Shown here piece by piece: positions 13,501 through 28,500 of a DNA stretch of 64,000 nucleotides. The notes beneath the pieces were generated by a model that was not told the DNA's origin, did not search any database, and was given only the letters and a program-made list of their open reading frames with translations. The translations under genes were made by a program, and so were the position numbers. Origin of the DNA: Oegoconia quadripuncta (Eukaryota > Arthropoda > Insecta > Lepidoptera > Autostichidae); NCBI GenBank assembly GCA_949316235.1, contig OX438751.1, forward strand, positions 7,340,413 to 7,404,412, written 5' to 3'. Positions within the stretch are counted from its first letter, which is position 1. Each line of letters opens with the position of its first letter.

Positions 13501-16500
13501 GAAATTTAATTTATCATAAGAGGGCGCTACTGGTGCTGATTAACACGCCTACGGCAAAGCCAAAGCAGTGTTATGATTTTAATCGGCTACGAATCATCTT
13601 AGCTTCGCCTAAAACACAGGATTTTCCTAGTTCAGGCACTAGTGTTACAGTACGTTAAGTATTATTATGTATATTTTTATGTTTTAATGTACCGTAAGAA
13701 TAATAAAAATATATTTGATTTGACCGAGAAAATACTCAGAAATCGGAAACTACTCATTGTATTTTGACAAATGAGGCATCTTTGGAAGCGTGCATTTGTT
13801 CTACAGGTTTTACACTATAATCATACTAACTTAGGAAAACACCAAAGACTTTACCATGTTCGAAAAGTGTAATTGAATCGTACATTGTTAAATCGATTAA
13901 GAATATGCAATCGAAATGCATTTAGATAGATAAAACGCATCATAAATATTATCTGTTCTAATGAATATTGATGGTATCTATTTGTAATGATAAAACTTAG
14001 CATTTGATAAGATTGGTTTTACGATTGATTTAACTACAAACATCACGCTGTAAACTCTAAGTAGTAAAAAAAAATACGTAATAAATATTAACTTTCAATT
14101 CATATTACATCTGTTCTACCCCAGACAAGATATGTTTGGAAACAGATATTCCAATCACAGAAGTACGTTTTTATGATTTCTTATTTTTCTATTAAACTGA
14201 TCTCTTAAACGTATCTATATCAATGTCATCCTGCCTGTTCTCTGAGTCGTCGTATGTATTTCTATACTTGCAGTGTTAGTTTGCCGCATAACAGTATTAG
14301 GTTCAGTCGCCTCTGCGTCAGTGCTCACGTTACCGTAAAGAGAACAACCTCGGTTACGACTACATTTGCTATTCATTAGATACTACCCTATATAGAAACT
14401 GTCTACTGGCTCGCTATAAAAGGGTTTACTGGAATGCACTCAACGAATACGGGATTTTTTGCGGAACCCTCTCGTACGTACCTGCTCGTAAGAGTTACGT
14501 AAATAAGTAAACATTGGACCTGTCTGCGGACCAAATAGTGAGAAAGCGTAAATTGAGGTTAATCGCCGGACTTGTTCGCGTTGAGCATTACAATATTGAC
14601 TATACTTGATTGTATAATTAAGTATCAACTGGTAATGATAAAATATGAAATTGGAGATTGCAAACGTCATATTACATGTAGCGTAGGTAATGCATGATTA
14701 TTCACCTGGAATTGAACGGAGTATTGAAGTAATTCTACAATATAGCAAATATTACAGAAGCCGCATACCTCGAGAATATAAGAGAAATGCATTCGTGTCA
14801 GGTGACGCGTGCGCAGCCGACATCCGACACGCATTGCGAGACGAGGAAATAAATTGCAGCGATACGAAGCGGGCAACTCACGCACATTGCACCAGGACAT
14901 GAAACTAAATACTAAACACGCCGCATAACTCATTGCCAATAATGCATGAACGAGGAAAATCAGAACAATACTTAAAGGCAGTCTTGTTTATTTATACGTT
15001 CACTTACGCTGGTAGCTGTGTTTCTGGTTTGCGATGGGCGGTGCGGAGCTGGCCGAACCGGTTGCGGAGGCACCTTCATCTGCCTCCGATCGAACGAGGA
15101 CGCATGACTACCTGACCAGCCCCATCGACCAGGCCCGTTACTGCCATGTGGCAAAGAGTATGACGACTGTGGTCTAAGGTGCCTGGGATTTGGACCGGCC
15201 AATATAGGGCCACTGGGACCACCTTGTGTAACAGGACCTCCTGATCCTTGGACGTAATGAAAATGCGGTGGATTGGACACCGCTGCCCCCCACATAGTAC
15301 GAACACTTTATCACTCACTCACTGCACGTTACACGCATCACACCGAATAACTGCGCACTGACACAAATCAAAATTCCATAAGTTACACTCCGTTATCGAA
15401 CGATAATTAGCGATAGTTTTCGTTTACAAATCCAACACTTTGAAGATAACGTGTGTACTTCTAATTCGCTACAAACCGCGAGCCGGTGGCGAGTTATCCA
15501 GGCCACTGTTCGCGATAGAAAGACAACTTGAAAACATGAACGCCTCGAAAGCAGCCGTCACCGGACGCAATAGAGACGCGTAAAGAATTAATTCGTATTT
15601 AATGAACAATTGTTTCGCCGAAAAAGGTTAACATAACATTGAAGGAGGTTTGGTCACCTATGGAACCTAGCTCTATTTGGGAGAATCTCGGTCAACATAA
15701 CAATAAAAACAATATCGATACGGTGCCCTTTAAGTTGGCACACTCTGTTTAGAGAGAAGCATTGTGGATTATCACAGGTCGCAAAAAAGTTGTTTGTATT
15801 ATCAAACAAGAATGCGGAATAGATATAAAGAACAACAATGTTATAAAGTTCACATCACTGAATATCACCATCCAATGGTAACTTTGTCCTCGCAGATAAA
15901 TCTGATACCGAGTTTCACGGACAGTTTCCACTCCGACGACGTTCTCAAGAGAAATCGGTTTTCCGACACGACAGATCCATCATGATGGACGGCGTGTGAG
16001 TTTCAACGCATTTGAATGTAGACTGGTAACGTGCTGCGAGTGGTTGCCGAGCGTTCCACACCGGCCGCCCTGGCGATTGCATTATAATTTTTTCGCAAGG
16101 GAGCGCGGGGGCGAGTGCTGCGCGCGGGCGGGGACGAAGCCAGCGGAGCGTGCAGCAGCGGCAGCCTCGCGCGCCGCCGCCGCCGCCGCCGGCGCAACGC
16201 AGCGAAACTCGCGCGCAGAACAACGCCATACCAGTGCATATTCATAACATCAGTTTGACGACCTGTTTGGTGTAGTGATTAGAAACTCTGCTACGATACC
16301 AAGTGGTCGCGGGTTCGAATCCCGCTAGGGGCATATGTTTGTATGATGAATACAGACATGTGTTCCCGAGTTATGGATGTTTTTCATTTATACATGTATT
16401 TATTTACAAAAAAAAACATGTATTTGTGTAGTTTATCAACCATCTGGTATCCATAACAAAAGCCTAGATGTTTACTGTGGACCTAGATGGCGCTGTGTGT

Positions 16501-19500
16501 TTGTGCAAAGACATTTATTATTTATTTATTATTTATCAGTGCTATTGCCATCTCACCCAGAATAGCTAGCGATCTACAAATTATGCAAATGGACGGAATT
16601 ACAGCAGAATCATCGTTCCACATAGCACATGAGAAATTAATCAGCTACATAGGTACACTACACAATAGAAATGTCCAGTTACGACCTGAAACAATAAGTT
16701 GGGAACTTATACTCCCAAGAGCGAAAGTTTAACAAACAATGCGATAATTGTATAGCTGACTGAATAGACCGGTAATAATTTCACCGCTAAAAGCTAATCA
16801 TTTCCAGTCAAAACAAATTTCAGGTATCAATATCTGTCAAGAGTTGTTACAAAAAACTCATTCGGCTCTTCGGCTCACTATAATATAGCCAATTCGTCAA
16901 AAGAGCGTTCCAGTTACCGAACGCGAAAGTCAGCAAGACAAAGGCGTTACAAAACTTTCGTTGGGCTGCGACGACGAGCGTCTGAATTTGGTCGTACAAT
17001 GGGATGCATTAGTATTCCGAATGTGGCAAAGCACGGCAGCGGCTGGACAGTCCCGAGGAGTCACCGCCCTCGCAGTCGTGCTCTGAATGCTGACCCTCTG
17101 GACTGCACGCATTCCATGCCTATAATGATGCGCTACGCAGCACCATACTGTGCGACATTGGGAAATGCGGCCCAAATATTTTATTTTTATTCATGGTCCG
17201 TTAGGTCCTCATGTTAGGTTGGAGTAACCGTACACAGAGGATACGCAAACGTTTTACATTGTATTAATAAATTTGGTTTGCGTCAATAAATAACCAAGTG
17301 TTCTAAATATAATAACAGACGTCCGAATCGCCGCAACAGGTGTGCAAGTCCGCGTAGGTTTCGCTAAAGAATTCAGCGTGGTATGACAGCCTTTTATTCC
17401 GCATTCTGCAAGATTAGCGACACCTTGAGAAGCGCCTATCTCTACTTAGACATGATCAAACTGGTTTCAATCATACTTTGTAATAGGATTAGAGCAACTA
17501 TAAGAAAACGGGTAACGCGTTATGCAATACAGGTAGTTATACTCATTGAATAGATACAAATCAATATAATTGTCAAAGGCTTCAATGGTTTTTCTTATTG
17601 AATATTTCACTGACCAATCACTGTCACACACAATCACTGTTCAATGTAATCGATTTTGTTTTTTATTGGTAGGATCACATGGCAGTAAACACAAAGCCAT
17701 CCAACCGACAGCCGGCGATGCCTACGCGTGACTAAAATCGTCGACAAACGAGGACTAATGTGCACTGAACGGGGACAAAAGTTAAAGAACTATGATTGAA
17801 CTTTTAAACAAAACCAACTAACAAATTAGAAATAGAGTAATTTTAAGAGCGAGGTAATCTTCACTCAATGAAAGTGTTGGCAAGCTGATAATTGACTTGC
17901 TATCATTGACCTCAAAAGGAACGCGTAAAGTATGCGTTCGTTAGTCCGTGTACCAATAACAACGGTTTTGATGCATTATACGTCAAGCTCCGGAGGCTTT
18001 GCTTGTTTCCTGTACTGTAGGTCAAATTCTATGACTGCAGGTATATAGTTGTCACATACCCTTCCCCAGATTTAGTTCATTGACCTTTTATTTTTAAACG
18101 AATATTGTTAAAAATACCTGCCTCCCTCTGGAAAACCTATATCTCTTTCGTTTCTTTGATTTTCCCGTTAAAAGTGCAGTCACAACTACTTACCATTATA
18201 CTTGCAGTATAGGTACTACTATAGTCAGCATCAAGTAAATGACCAGTTAAGGTGTTGAAACAATTTTGAGGAAAATTAACATTATCACCATTTCCTATGC
18301 TTTTCTGTTGGCTGTTCTTTCAAGACAAAATGAATTCATTTCAATACAGCTAAAGTTAATTTGCCTTAAATTATTGTAAGTCATATTTGAACAAGTTGGA
18401 TGCTGACTGTACAAACTGTAGAGGCTCGAAGAAATTAACAGTGTAAAAAATTGTTCAACTCGCCACAGGCTATCTGTTGTCTGTTCCGTTTGTCGATCTC
18501 AGCCCAAAGAAACTTGATAATGTTATCGAAGATGTATCGTATTTTTGCTATATCAATCGGTAGCTACTGATAAAAACCTCTCCTGCAAATAACACTGTAA
18601 ACTAGATTAGGTTTAACTTTTGAAATCAATAACATAAATGGCCGCCCCATTCAATAAGCTATAATTTTGGTATCGTTATCTATCCAGTACTTGCATTATC
18701 GACAGCCAACCATAACACACAAGTCCACTCTCAAATCCATGTAGTATTTTAAAATTTAAATTGTCTATGTCAATTTGGTTCTCCAATAATTAGCTGTAAC
18801 AGTTAGACGGCGTTCCAATTTTGGTTTTGCCAATTTCGGCACAGAACTCTGAAAACTAGTCAGACTATTTTATATATTTATATACACTGCCTGACTAGTT
18901 TTCAAACAACTAAAGTTCCAATTTTGTCTAAAACACACCGAAACTGTTTGTAACATACGGATCCAAAGTTCGTACATCAATAGTGCAGTTAATGCGCCAA
19001 CGCTCCAGACTGAAGTTTGGAAACATTTCGAACATAAATCGTCCAGATGCTTTAGCTTTAAAATTTATTACCAAGATTTGTTTTCGCGGGGTTAAACAAA
19101 CTATTCGATTTAGTTAAAATGTACTACTTGGACATTTATAAGCGAGTATTAAAAATCTCCATACGGAAATTGTATGAAACCCATCAATCCCTCAAAATAC
19201 TAGCATATTCTTTTACCTCTTCTGAAATAAATAATCCTAATATCTAAACGATAGAAAAGAATTGCCACTACGAACACAAGTGCTATGTAAAAAGATAGGC
19301 GGGATAAAAACTTTTTGCAGAAAGTGCTTTGTAAGTATGCTCTTAAAATAAAGACAAAACTAAGTCGTAGATCTCTAATGGCACAGCTAGGTAGCAAACT
19401 ATCCGAGATAGCCGATGGTTCGCACCTGTGCTAAGCGACATCGCCGAGGTTAGGTTCTCCTGCAAAACATCCCATTTGCGACACATCGGAAACGCATTAA

Positions 19501-22500
19501 GCGGAGACGAGGCCTTGAGTGCACAATATCCGACCGGCAGCGATGCGTCGAGTGCAACTACTGTTACAGATAGGAATGGTTATATTCCATTTGGAATACT
19601 GCCTTTTATTTCCAGACAAACAGGCTTGTTATTTGAATGAATGAATTTTTATTCAGCATTCAAACAGACCAGGAATAAATCACTAGATCTTAAACTAATA
19701 TATTAGCTTAAGCTATAGCTTGGAGTGGCAGGGTGACACTGAAAAGGGTGGCCAGTTCAGCACTGTGCTATAACGAGGCCACATTGCTGGTGTTCAGCTG
19801 GTCCCTGGTGACACACGAACGAAAACAATGTCGATAACCCGGTTTCAACAAAAATAGTGCTTACTACTTACATTATACATTTCATCTAAAAGAAATAATT
19901 TTATCAACTACTTAATTCTAACAATTCTTTAATTCTAAAGAGGTATAAATGAATATTCAACATCAAATTTTCTATCAGTGGAAACCTCTAATTGGCTCTC
20001 AGTTTCTTAGTTTAAGTGATAATTTGTAGAACAGCTGTTGGTTTTCCCAAGAAAATAAAATAAAATAAAATATAAATAAAATAAAATCAAAATCTGAAAA
20101 AAGTAAAAAAAATTACATTTCTTTTAAATTGCTTTGTGTCCATCGAAACACGTGAAGAACTAATCGACGTTTTTCTCATGCAAATGAATACTGGAAAAAG
20201 AAAATTGTTAAACAAGGAAAATTCATTGGAGCTGACAGCCGACCCAAGCGTGATTTTAATATCGTCAAGGACTTGGTTATTATGTTCCTTTGCGTCACTG
20301 TTTGGATGTCTTACTCCGGTATTATATTACGAATACTTGATAAATTTCATCAAACAATGATTTAGTGATGAAGACTTAAAAAAAAAAATTCTTTACAACA
20401 CTGTTAATTTGCGAGTCTAACGAATAATGTTCAGGAAAATCACATGTCACATAATAATTTCATTGTAATGGTGAAAACTTTTAGTGGCGTTACGTTGTCG
20501 GGGGTGAAATGCGTCATGCTTTATGTGCCCCACCGGCGCTCTTCAGTATTACAGCCGGGCTGTTTATTACCGAGTGAGGTACTTAGTCTGTATCACTGTT
20601 AATACGTAATCCTCTTTAAAATAAATATACGTCTGTAGGTACATTTCAGTCCGCTTGTCCGGCACTTTTTGACAAATACAAATATATTTTATTGCATCAC
20701 AGACAGGAAAATACATTTTACAGAAACTTGGTAAGAGTAGAACGTACAATTTGGCGATTTTATCACTAAATTTCTTCAAAGGCAGGTAACATTAGGCTGA
20801 TTTCAATTATCGCAAGATATTTTTAAACACAAATTAACAAAACATCAACCTTATTTCTTTCATGCAAGTGGAGATATTTTAATAAGATACAAAAGTAGAA
20901 TGCGCTGGAGGCAGTCTCTTAATCATTCATACTAGAACAACGCCTTAGGCAAGCAGTCAGCGGTCTACTTTGGGCTGACCGAGTAGATTCATAACCCTCA
21001 CAATCTTGGTCTATAAAAACTTCCGAAGATTCCGAACAGATTCATTAAAAACATTGTCTACTATTATATCTAAGCACGTTCCTACTCTATTTGACGCAGT
21101 AAATGTGGCCGGCTATGCATTAGACTGGAAGAAAAGGTTATTTCCACATTTTTCCACGTGATAGGAACGGTAGGAAAAATCGAACAACGGAGGACGTGCA
21201 GTGCACTCACAACTAAAAAGCAAATAAGTATAGTAGTTTTTCAACAATGAGAAAAGAAAATTAATTTCAATTACATTAGAGAGAACGATAGCAGACTATT
21301 CTTCTTATGCGTTCAATAGTTCAGATATCCGCTTTATTGCTAGTTATATTGTGTATGGTACTTATTGTGTTACTTAAATAGGTTCATTTTTTTTTGGTTC
21401 TTCAAATCCAGCCGAAAAGCAAAATCACAGAGAAAAAAAATTGTTTATTTAAACAATAAGATATTGACTTCTATAAATACTTATGATAACAAATAATAAC
21501 AATAATCCATGTGTATCTGATTTCAACAAAACCTGTACAAACTTGGCGTGACACAGGGGACAACAGGTTTTGTATGACATCGTTCTCCTGTGACAACCGA
21601 TAATTTAAACTAATTTTATTCAAAAATCTTGTAATTTGGTAGGTTTATTATTTTACTAAGCATATGTGGATATTCTGTGGATACCTGCCCCCGTAGCATG
21701 ACATCGTTTGTCGCGCGCAACGCAGGAGTGAGAGTGGGATAGTTGTATCCAAGCAAGTTGTCGTCCAAGCGAATGAGCAGGAAAAATATTATCTCGCGCG
21801 ACATAAACGTTTATCGCGCCTGTCATGCTGCTAGGATGTGTTTCCAAATCTATTTTTTTTTCGAGATAAAGAGGGTTATTTGTCTAAAGGGGCGGAAAAA
21901 AATTATTGACCCACCTAACGTACAAGATAGGTCTCGTAAATTACTCTTAACGGGAAAGTTCTTTCTAATTTCATTAGGAAAAACCATTAGCCCCAACAGA
22001 CAACACTCAGATTCTATGCATGCAAAATTTAATTATTTCACAAATAGCTCTATCGCGAGTTTAATATCTTCATTCTCAGTTTAGGTATCAATAAACGACA
22101 ATCGTACAAATAAAACGGATCATATCCCCTTTAGTGCCAGTGCAACTACATCACGTTTTCATAGTAAAACAGACGCGCGAGTTTGCTGTGGAACCTGACA
22201 CCGATCCGATGCGTAAATGCCTGCATATGTTCAACTATGCGACACAGTACAACTGCATGCACAGTGATGCAACTAGGTCGAACAACGACGTACAACAACC
22301 CGAGTATCACGCAGGTGGCACCATACTATACCCAACATAAAAGAGAATCGGATGCCCCAGTACCGACAGATTTGTATAGATCAAGATATAAGTCTTTCCA
22401 ATGTCGATTTGCTACGCTTTCTCTATGGAACTTTGGTCCAATCGCTACGACAGATATGTCGTGTATTTTACAGATACACTGATAAAAGTTAGGCGACAGA

Positions 22501-25500
22501 AGTATACAACCTGTCTATAGTCCTGTAATGGGTATTCGGCGGTGTAGTATACACGCATTGTTACGACAAATTGTCGATACTTCGCCCGATCTGTCGCCGG
22601 TTCCGCCGATAATGTAGCGGAAGCGTGGAGATAGTTGTGTTACTTGTTAAATTATCAAATACTGTATCTACGCGTAGGGATAATAATTGTGTTGTCTTTA
22701 CGGGCCGTGAACATACAAATGTACCGTTAGACAAGTTTGTACTTATTTTATTATGAATGTAACGTGTATTCGTCACTGCAGTTACACAGAAACGACTTCT
22801 ATTTAATGTCTAGAGTGAAAAAAATTACATATATTTATCCGTTTAGATTCAGAATGTCCAACGGGTGCAAAACGTCAATTTCCCAGAAGGTGCAGTCCCT
22901 AGAATGTACATTTCCCAAAATGTCCAATTCACGGAATGCCCAATTCTCAGAATGTCAATTTCCATACGACTCGATTTGAATAACTTAAATAAAATTGAGT
23001 CATATACACACGTAATATTAAAATTTACGAATTAACCAGTGCAAATTAAAAATGTTTATATACAGCAAAGAACTACGTGTAAGACTAACTAATCAATCAA
23101 ACAATCAATCAAATACTCTTTATTGCACAATTAGCTATATACATGAAGAATACAGCGTACATCATTAATCGCACAAAAACTAATCTATCTGACGTGAAAA
23201 TGTACTCATATAGTGTTAAATACTAAATGTCCCATATATATACAACACTAAAATAAATTTACACAAACTAGGCACGGTCTAATCACATTGTCGCGATCCT
23301 AAACCAACAAACAAAGCCTAGAATGAAAGTTTTAGAATATACCCTGAACCCAGAGAAAGCGACCTTTTGTAACGAAACATACAATCATTGCGGATAATGC
23401 GGGTAGGCAATTGCAGGTGGAGGCTTATTTATATTTCCCACAATTTTCGCTGCGAAGTATTATTACCGTTAAAAGCAGAAACACAAGCTATTCGATTAAT
23501 ATTTACCTACTTGTGTTTGTGGCTACAATGATGAATCCCTTTGTGTGATTTAAATTGTATTCGTTCATGTCTCTCTGCGCAACTGAACTCATTCAACCAC
23601 ACATAACCATGATGAGGAGTCCTCCTACAACTTTATTTTGTTATACACACGACGGTATTTAATTTAGGTACCTAAGTATCTTATTCTCGACAAGTAGAAC
23701 GGTATATTTTTCAGAATTATGTATCAAATAACACGTCAGGTAGAATTACGCCGTTTGAAACTTTAATCTTTTGATCTTCTAAACAGTTCCGAAACATGTT
23801 TAGTTGTTAGCTAACAATAGGACAAATCATTTCTTCCCAAAAGTGTTAAGGAACCAGGGAGATCCCAGCAGAATAATATTTACCAGACCATTGACCATAG
23901 CGTGCCAAAAACTAAAAGACTTCGAACACGCGCATCCCCAGCACAAGCGATTACGGAAACTACCACGAAAAGCAATACATACAAAGCACACTCTTGGAGA
24001 ACGTTCATTAGTGGAGCTTAGTGTTATCGATGTACGGAGTGCAATTAGGACGAATGAGGGGCACTGAGTGGAATGAAAGTCACATCATTTACGAGGTCTT
24101 ATGTACTAGTTTGTAACTAGGCATCTGATTAAGCAAAATGACAGGATTTCACATTCACCTTGTACTTGAAAATGATACACTAATCAGATAATGAGATACA
24201 ACGCTGCGGAGCGCGTGTTATGCAAAACAGAGCCCGTTATAGCAGCCGGGTATCAATATAAAACGCCAGTAACAGGCAACTCCATCGTTCACTATAACTC
24301 TCTCCAATTAATTCAGCTTCTATTCGGGTTAACACAAACAAGGTAACGGATATGAAATTTTGCCAAAACTCTGATGATTCATGAATTAGTACGACAGATA
24401 ATCATTTTTGGTACGGTTCCATTTTAAGAGAAAACTGTAGGCATTTCGGTGTCTCTGTTGAAAACGTACTTTAATTTTTTTATAGCTAAACGAGATAGGT
24501 TAATGAACGTATATAATTTTGGAAAGTGCCTAAGATTAAGTTGAGCCTCACGCAACATCGATTAGTTACCTACTACACCCGATTAGAATGAGCGCAAAGT
24601 GAATTAATAAATAAATGATAACACTATGACAATGACCAGACTGATTTCCTAAGGCTAGGTTTCTCTTAATAACGTTGCAAACTTCGGCCTTGAGTGAGTT
24701 GCTGAATTTACTAGAGCAAACGTAAGTACACAAAGTGATTACTTAAGTGGTCGAAGACGAAACCAGAGTTATAGATAGACTGTACCTAAATTCAAATAGC
24801 GACGCAGTGCCAGTTAAGGAAGGAAAAAATATCACACATAGAATAGTATTTTATAAACAGTAATTTTGCAATTCCTCAAGGTTGTTAGACAGTGGCGCTG
24901 CTTACCGAGAGTGCAATTAACATGAATTTACAACAGTATTGTAAATAAGTAATACATAATCTACACCCACAGTACACAGTAACAGACGCACACACCCACT
25001 CGACGCAAGGTGACGAAACGTTTCGCACTCTCGAAAATGAATTCTCCTCGCGGCCGCGGCACACTTTATCGAGATGCATCGTAACGGTTTCATCGATAAC
25101 CAAGTAATTCTTTCATTTAAATTCTAAAGCTATTTGCATTATACGAATATATTTTTGTGCATTGCAGCAGTATTATTATTTTGTCTTACATACGAGTACA
25201 AATGTTTCACCAAATATTGTTGCGCAACTCAAATCGAACCTCAAAGACAAAATGAAGAGTTTGACTTATTTCACAATTTGCAGGAAGTCTTTAAGAAAAA
25301 AATTACATTGCAAGTCCCAAATAAGCTGAAAACACGCAAAAATAAATTCTAAATAGAATGCAGGCGTTAACAGAACACGAATAACGACAAAGTGAATACT
25401 GCGAGAACTTTATGATGATGTCTGTCTAGCAGTAAACAAGTTTTACAGGACATTGTATGTGTAGGTAACTATTAGTTAGGGAATATTTAATATGTACATT

Positions 25501-28500
25501 ATATTACAAAACAGAATACAAACATACAAATATCATGTAGCAGGAACTCTTTTATAGATCTATGGGTAACAGAAGCTCTCTTTTAAATGACTTCACAGTG
25601 TTAATTATACAACTGCTAGATAAAGTTAGTAATTCACGATATAATTAGGTAGCTTTTATTTGCTATAGAAGAATACAAACAGACGAAAGATCTTTTCAAG
25701 AACAATTCGAATTACTTAATTGTATTATCTACCCCTATCATTGTGATACCGATGTGGCGGACTGAAAACGTAAGTGCCACGCAAATTTTAGCCTTATTCC
25801 TGCACTGTGAGAAGTTTTTTTTAACGGTTATTTAGACGACTCCAGCATAGAGTATAGAGTTGCAGAAATCTGCTTTAAGTTTGATGCTACATGAAAGCTA
25901 TTGCCGTCACTTTCTATCCCATACATTCATAAAGATATGACTTGAATTAAACTTAAAACTTACAGAACGAAGTCATGAATTCGGACCGGATAGAAAATAT
26001 CATATTTTTGTGGAGAGATTTGGATGGTAATGATCAAACCCGCAGCATTCTTTTTGTTAATTTATATGACGACCTGTTTGGTGTAGTGGTTAGCAACTCT
26101 GACCACTATACCAAAAATTGCGGGTTCGAATCCCGCTAGGCGCATATGTTTGTGTGATGAATACGGACATGTGTACCCGAGTTATGGATGTTTTCATTTA
26201 TAATAAGTATTAAAAAAAATGTATTTTTGTAGTATATCAACCATCTGGTATCCACAACACAAGCCTATAATTGCTTACTGTGGAACTAGATGGCGCTGTG
26301 TGTACGTCTATATTTATTTATTTTATTTATAATTTATTTTATTGTTTTTTTTATCCACGGAGGCAGTTAAAAGACCGGTAGACCTATATTTTAATATATC
26401 GAGCGCCGCATGTGGAATAACTAACAATGATCTAAGGCCAAGGACATAGACACGCAATATAATTTAAACCCTAGCCGCAGCGATGTCTGGAAATCAATTA
26501 TATTAACAACCTGTGGACTAGTCTGAAATGCAATGTATGTTCGGACAGCTCCGTTGCTATTTAATGGTTTACTGGGAAGTTTCGTCTAGACGTCCAGTTA
26601 AGTTTAACTCGGGACCAAGGTCCATGTGGCATGGCATAATATTATTTCAAAACCTTAGAAAACCTTTTGTGGATACTGGCAGACAGTATATTTTCTGTTT
26701 CACTTTTATCTTGGATTACCAAAGTTAAGCAATGTCTGCCCCGGTCAGTCCTTGGATGGGTGACCACTAGTGGCATTATGTATGTTTCCGTGCTTCGGTG
26801 AAGCCTACAGGAAACTGACTATTAGGTGGCCACTAGGTAGTCTCACACATATCCACCGCAATCGGCACTCAGCTCGCGTGGTGGATTGTGGTGACAGGGA
26901 AGACGTGTACCTAAAACTATGTTTGTTGATGATATTACAGGTTTATCTCATTATTGAATTATAGTATCAGGTATATTATAGCAATTAAACCGTGGTGTAA
27001 ATAAATAAATAAATATCCTTGGACATACACACAGCGCCATCTAGTTCCACTTTAAGCAACTATAGGCTTCTAATCTGGATCATCATTGAAGCACAATCTT
27101 GATAATAAAATAATTTTGAAATGACATGAATGTACCTAATACTTTGAAATCATATAAATGGAAATCAACAAATAGAATGATTGAAATACTTTTATATTTC
27201 ATTATACAGGGCGTCCCACGAATATACCACATAGAAAAGTACCTTGAATATTATAGATTGACCATTTTACTGGAAGAAGACAACATTTTAATTTAAAAAA
27301 CAATTTCAAGTGCATTCATAGATTTTTAAATAATTACATGGTTGAACCGGGAATCGAACCGGCTACACGAGAAAAAAAAACCTCATTTTGAGCATTTGAT
27401 AAAATAAATTGATTAATTTTCAATTAATAATGTTAAAATTCATGGTTTTACTTTTATTTCTGACACTATGTTATTTAGCAAAAAATAATCCTCATGATAA
27501 AGTCTTTCGATCGGAAGCTACTGGGTAATTTTTTTTATAGTGTAGCGGGTTCGATTCCCGGTTCAACCATGTAATCATTTAAAAATCTATGAATGCAGTT
27601 TAAATTGTTTTTTAAATTAAAATAATGTGTTTCAGTAAAATGTTCAATCTACAATATTCAAGGTACTTTCCCTCCATGTGGCATAGGCGTGGGACGCCCT
27701 GTATATATACTAATAACTTATTAATATTAATTCAAATTAGACAATAATTTTCCAATAATTGTGACTAGTTACGTAATTATATATATAATTGTGATTAGAA
27801 GTAATTTTTGCATGCCAACCGCTACTTCGCTAATTATCTGATTTACTCGTATGTACCAACCACGTTTCTGCAAATAAATGTTCATTTATTCGTTGAGTTT
27901 TGGGTGTCCGATGATCTGGATTCTTACTTGTCTAATTATGTAAATATGCCATAGAACACCACAATTGCATACTCGTAGTAGTTTTATTTAGCAGCTGAGG
28001 GTCAGCAACAATTGTATATAGATGAGCAAAAAGGAGATCAGAAAAACTTAAATGGAGCTCAAATTCTATGGTGGTATAGAAGAACCAAATTTCAAAACCA
28101 GAAATGCTACAGTCGGCGTCATAGTTATAGCTGTTTTATGTGATTAATTATAGAATGACACCTATTCAAACTGCACTAACCGCAGTTCTCTAAAATGACC
28201 CTCTTGTATTAGACTATAATTTTAGGGAACTGCGGATGATATATCTTGATCAAACATAGCATTGCTACTATTAATTATTTAAAATAGCCCTGCATGACTA
28301 ATTATGGAGCCGACTGTACGACATACCAAAGCACAAAGCTGAACTTGGACCATTTATCACAATTGCTGCTGTTAAATTTTTAAGAACCTTTTACTCCAAC
28401 GCATTTGATTTGTTTATCTGGATGACATAATAACTGAATCTCGGGAGTTTTCTAAATTTAAAAATTATAGTTCTGTTACAGTAATCTTGTATGTAATTAC

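Noticed and set aside
15945..16247. Overlapping Arg- or Ala-rich open frames on both strands
   Set aside because: They come from the CCG/GCC triplet run of the GC island.
16259..16340. tRNA gene because of A and B box
   Set aside because: The cloverleaf does not close, and the same head with the same downstream body recurs at 26070 and 42843, so it is a SINE.
22737..22979. 80-codon open frame with repeated Cys/Met/Ser words
   Set aside because: It is a by-product of the 16-bp minisatellite, whose period is not a multiple of three.
26713..26770. 5S rRNA gene
   Set aside because: The 5' half and the proper 3' end are missing, and the text continues as a repeat.
27330..27570. Two opposite tRNA genes in the fold-back element
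   Set aside because: Only the 3' halves are present; no A box or anticodon arm.
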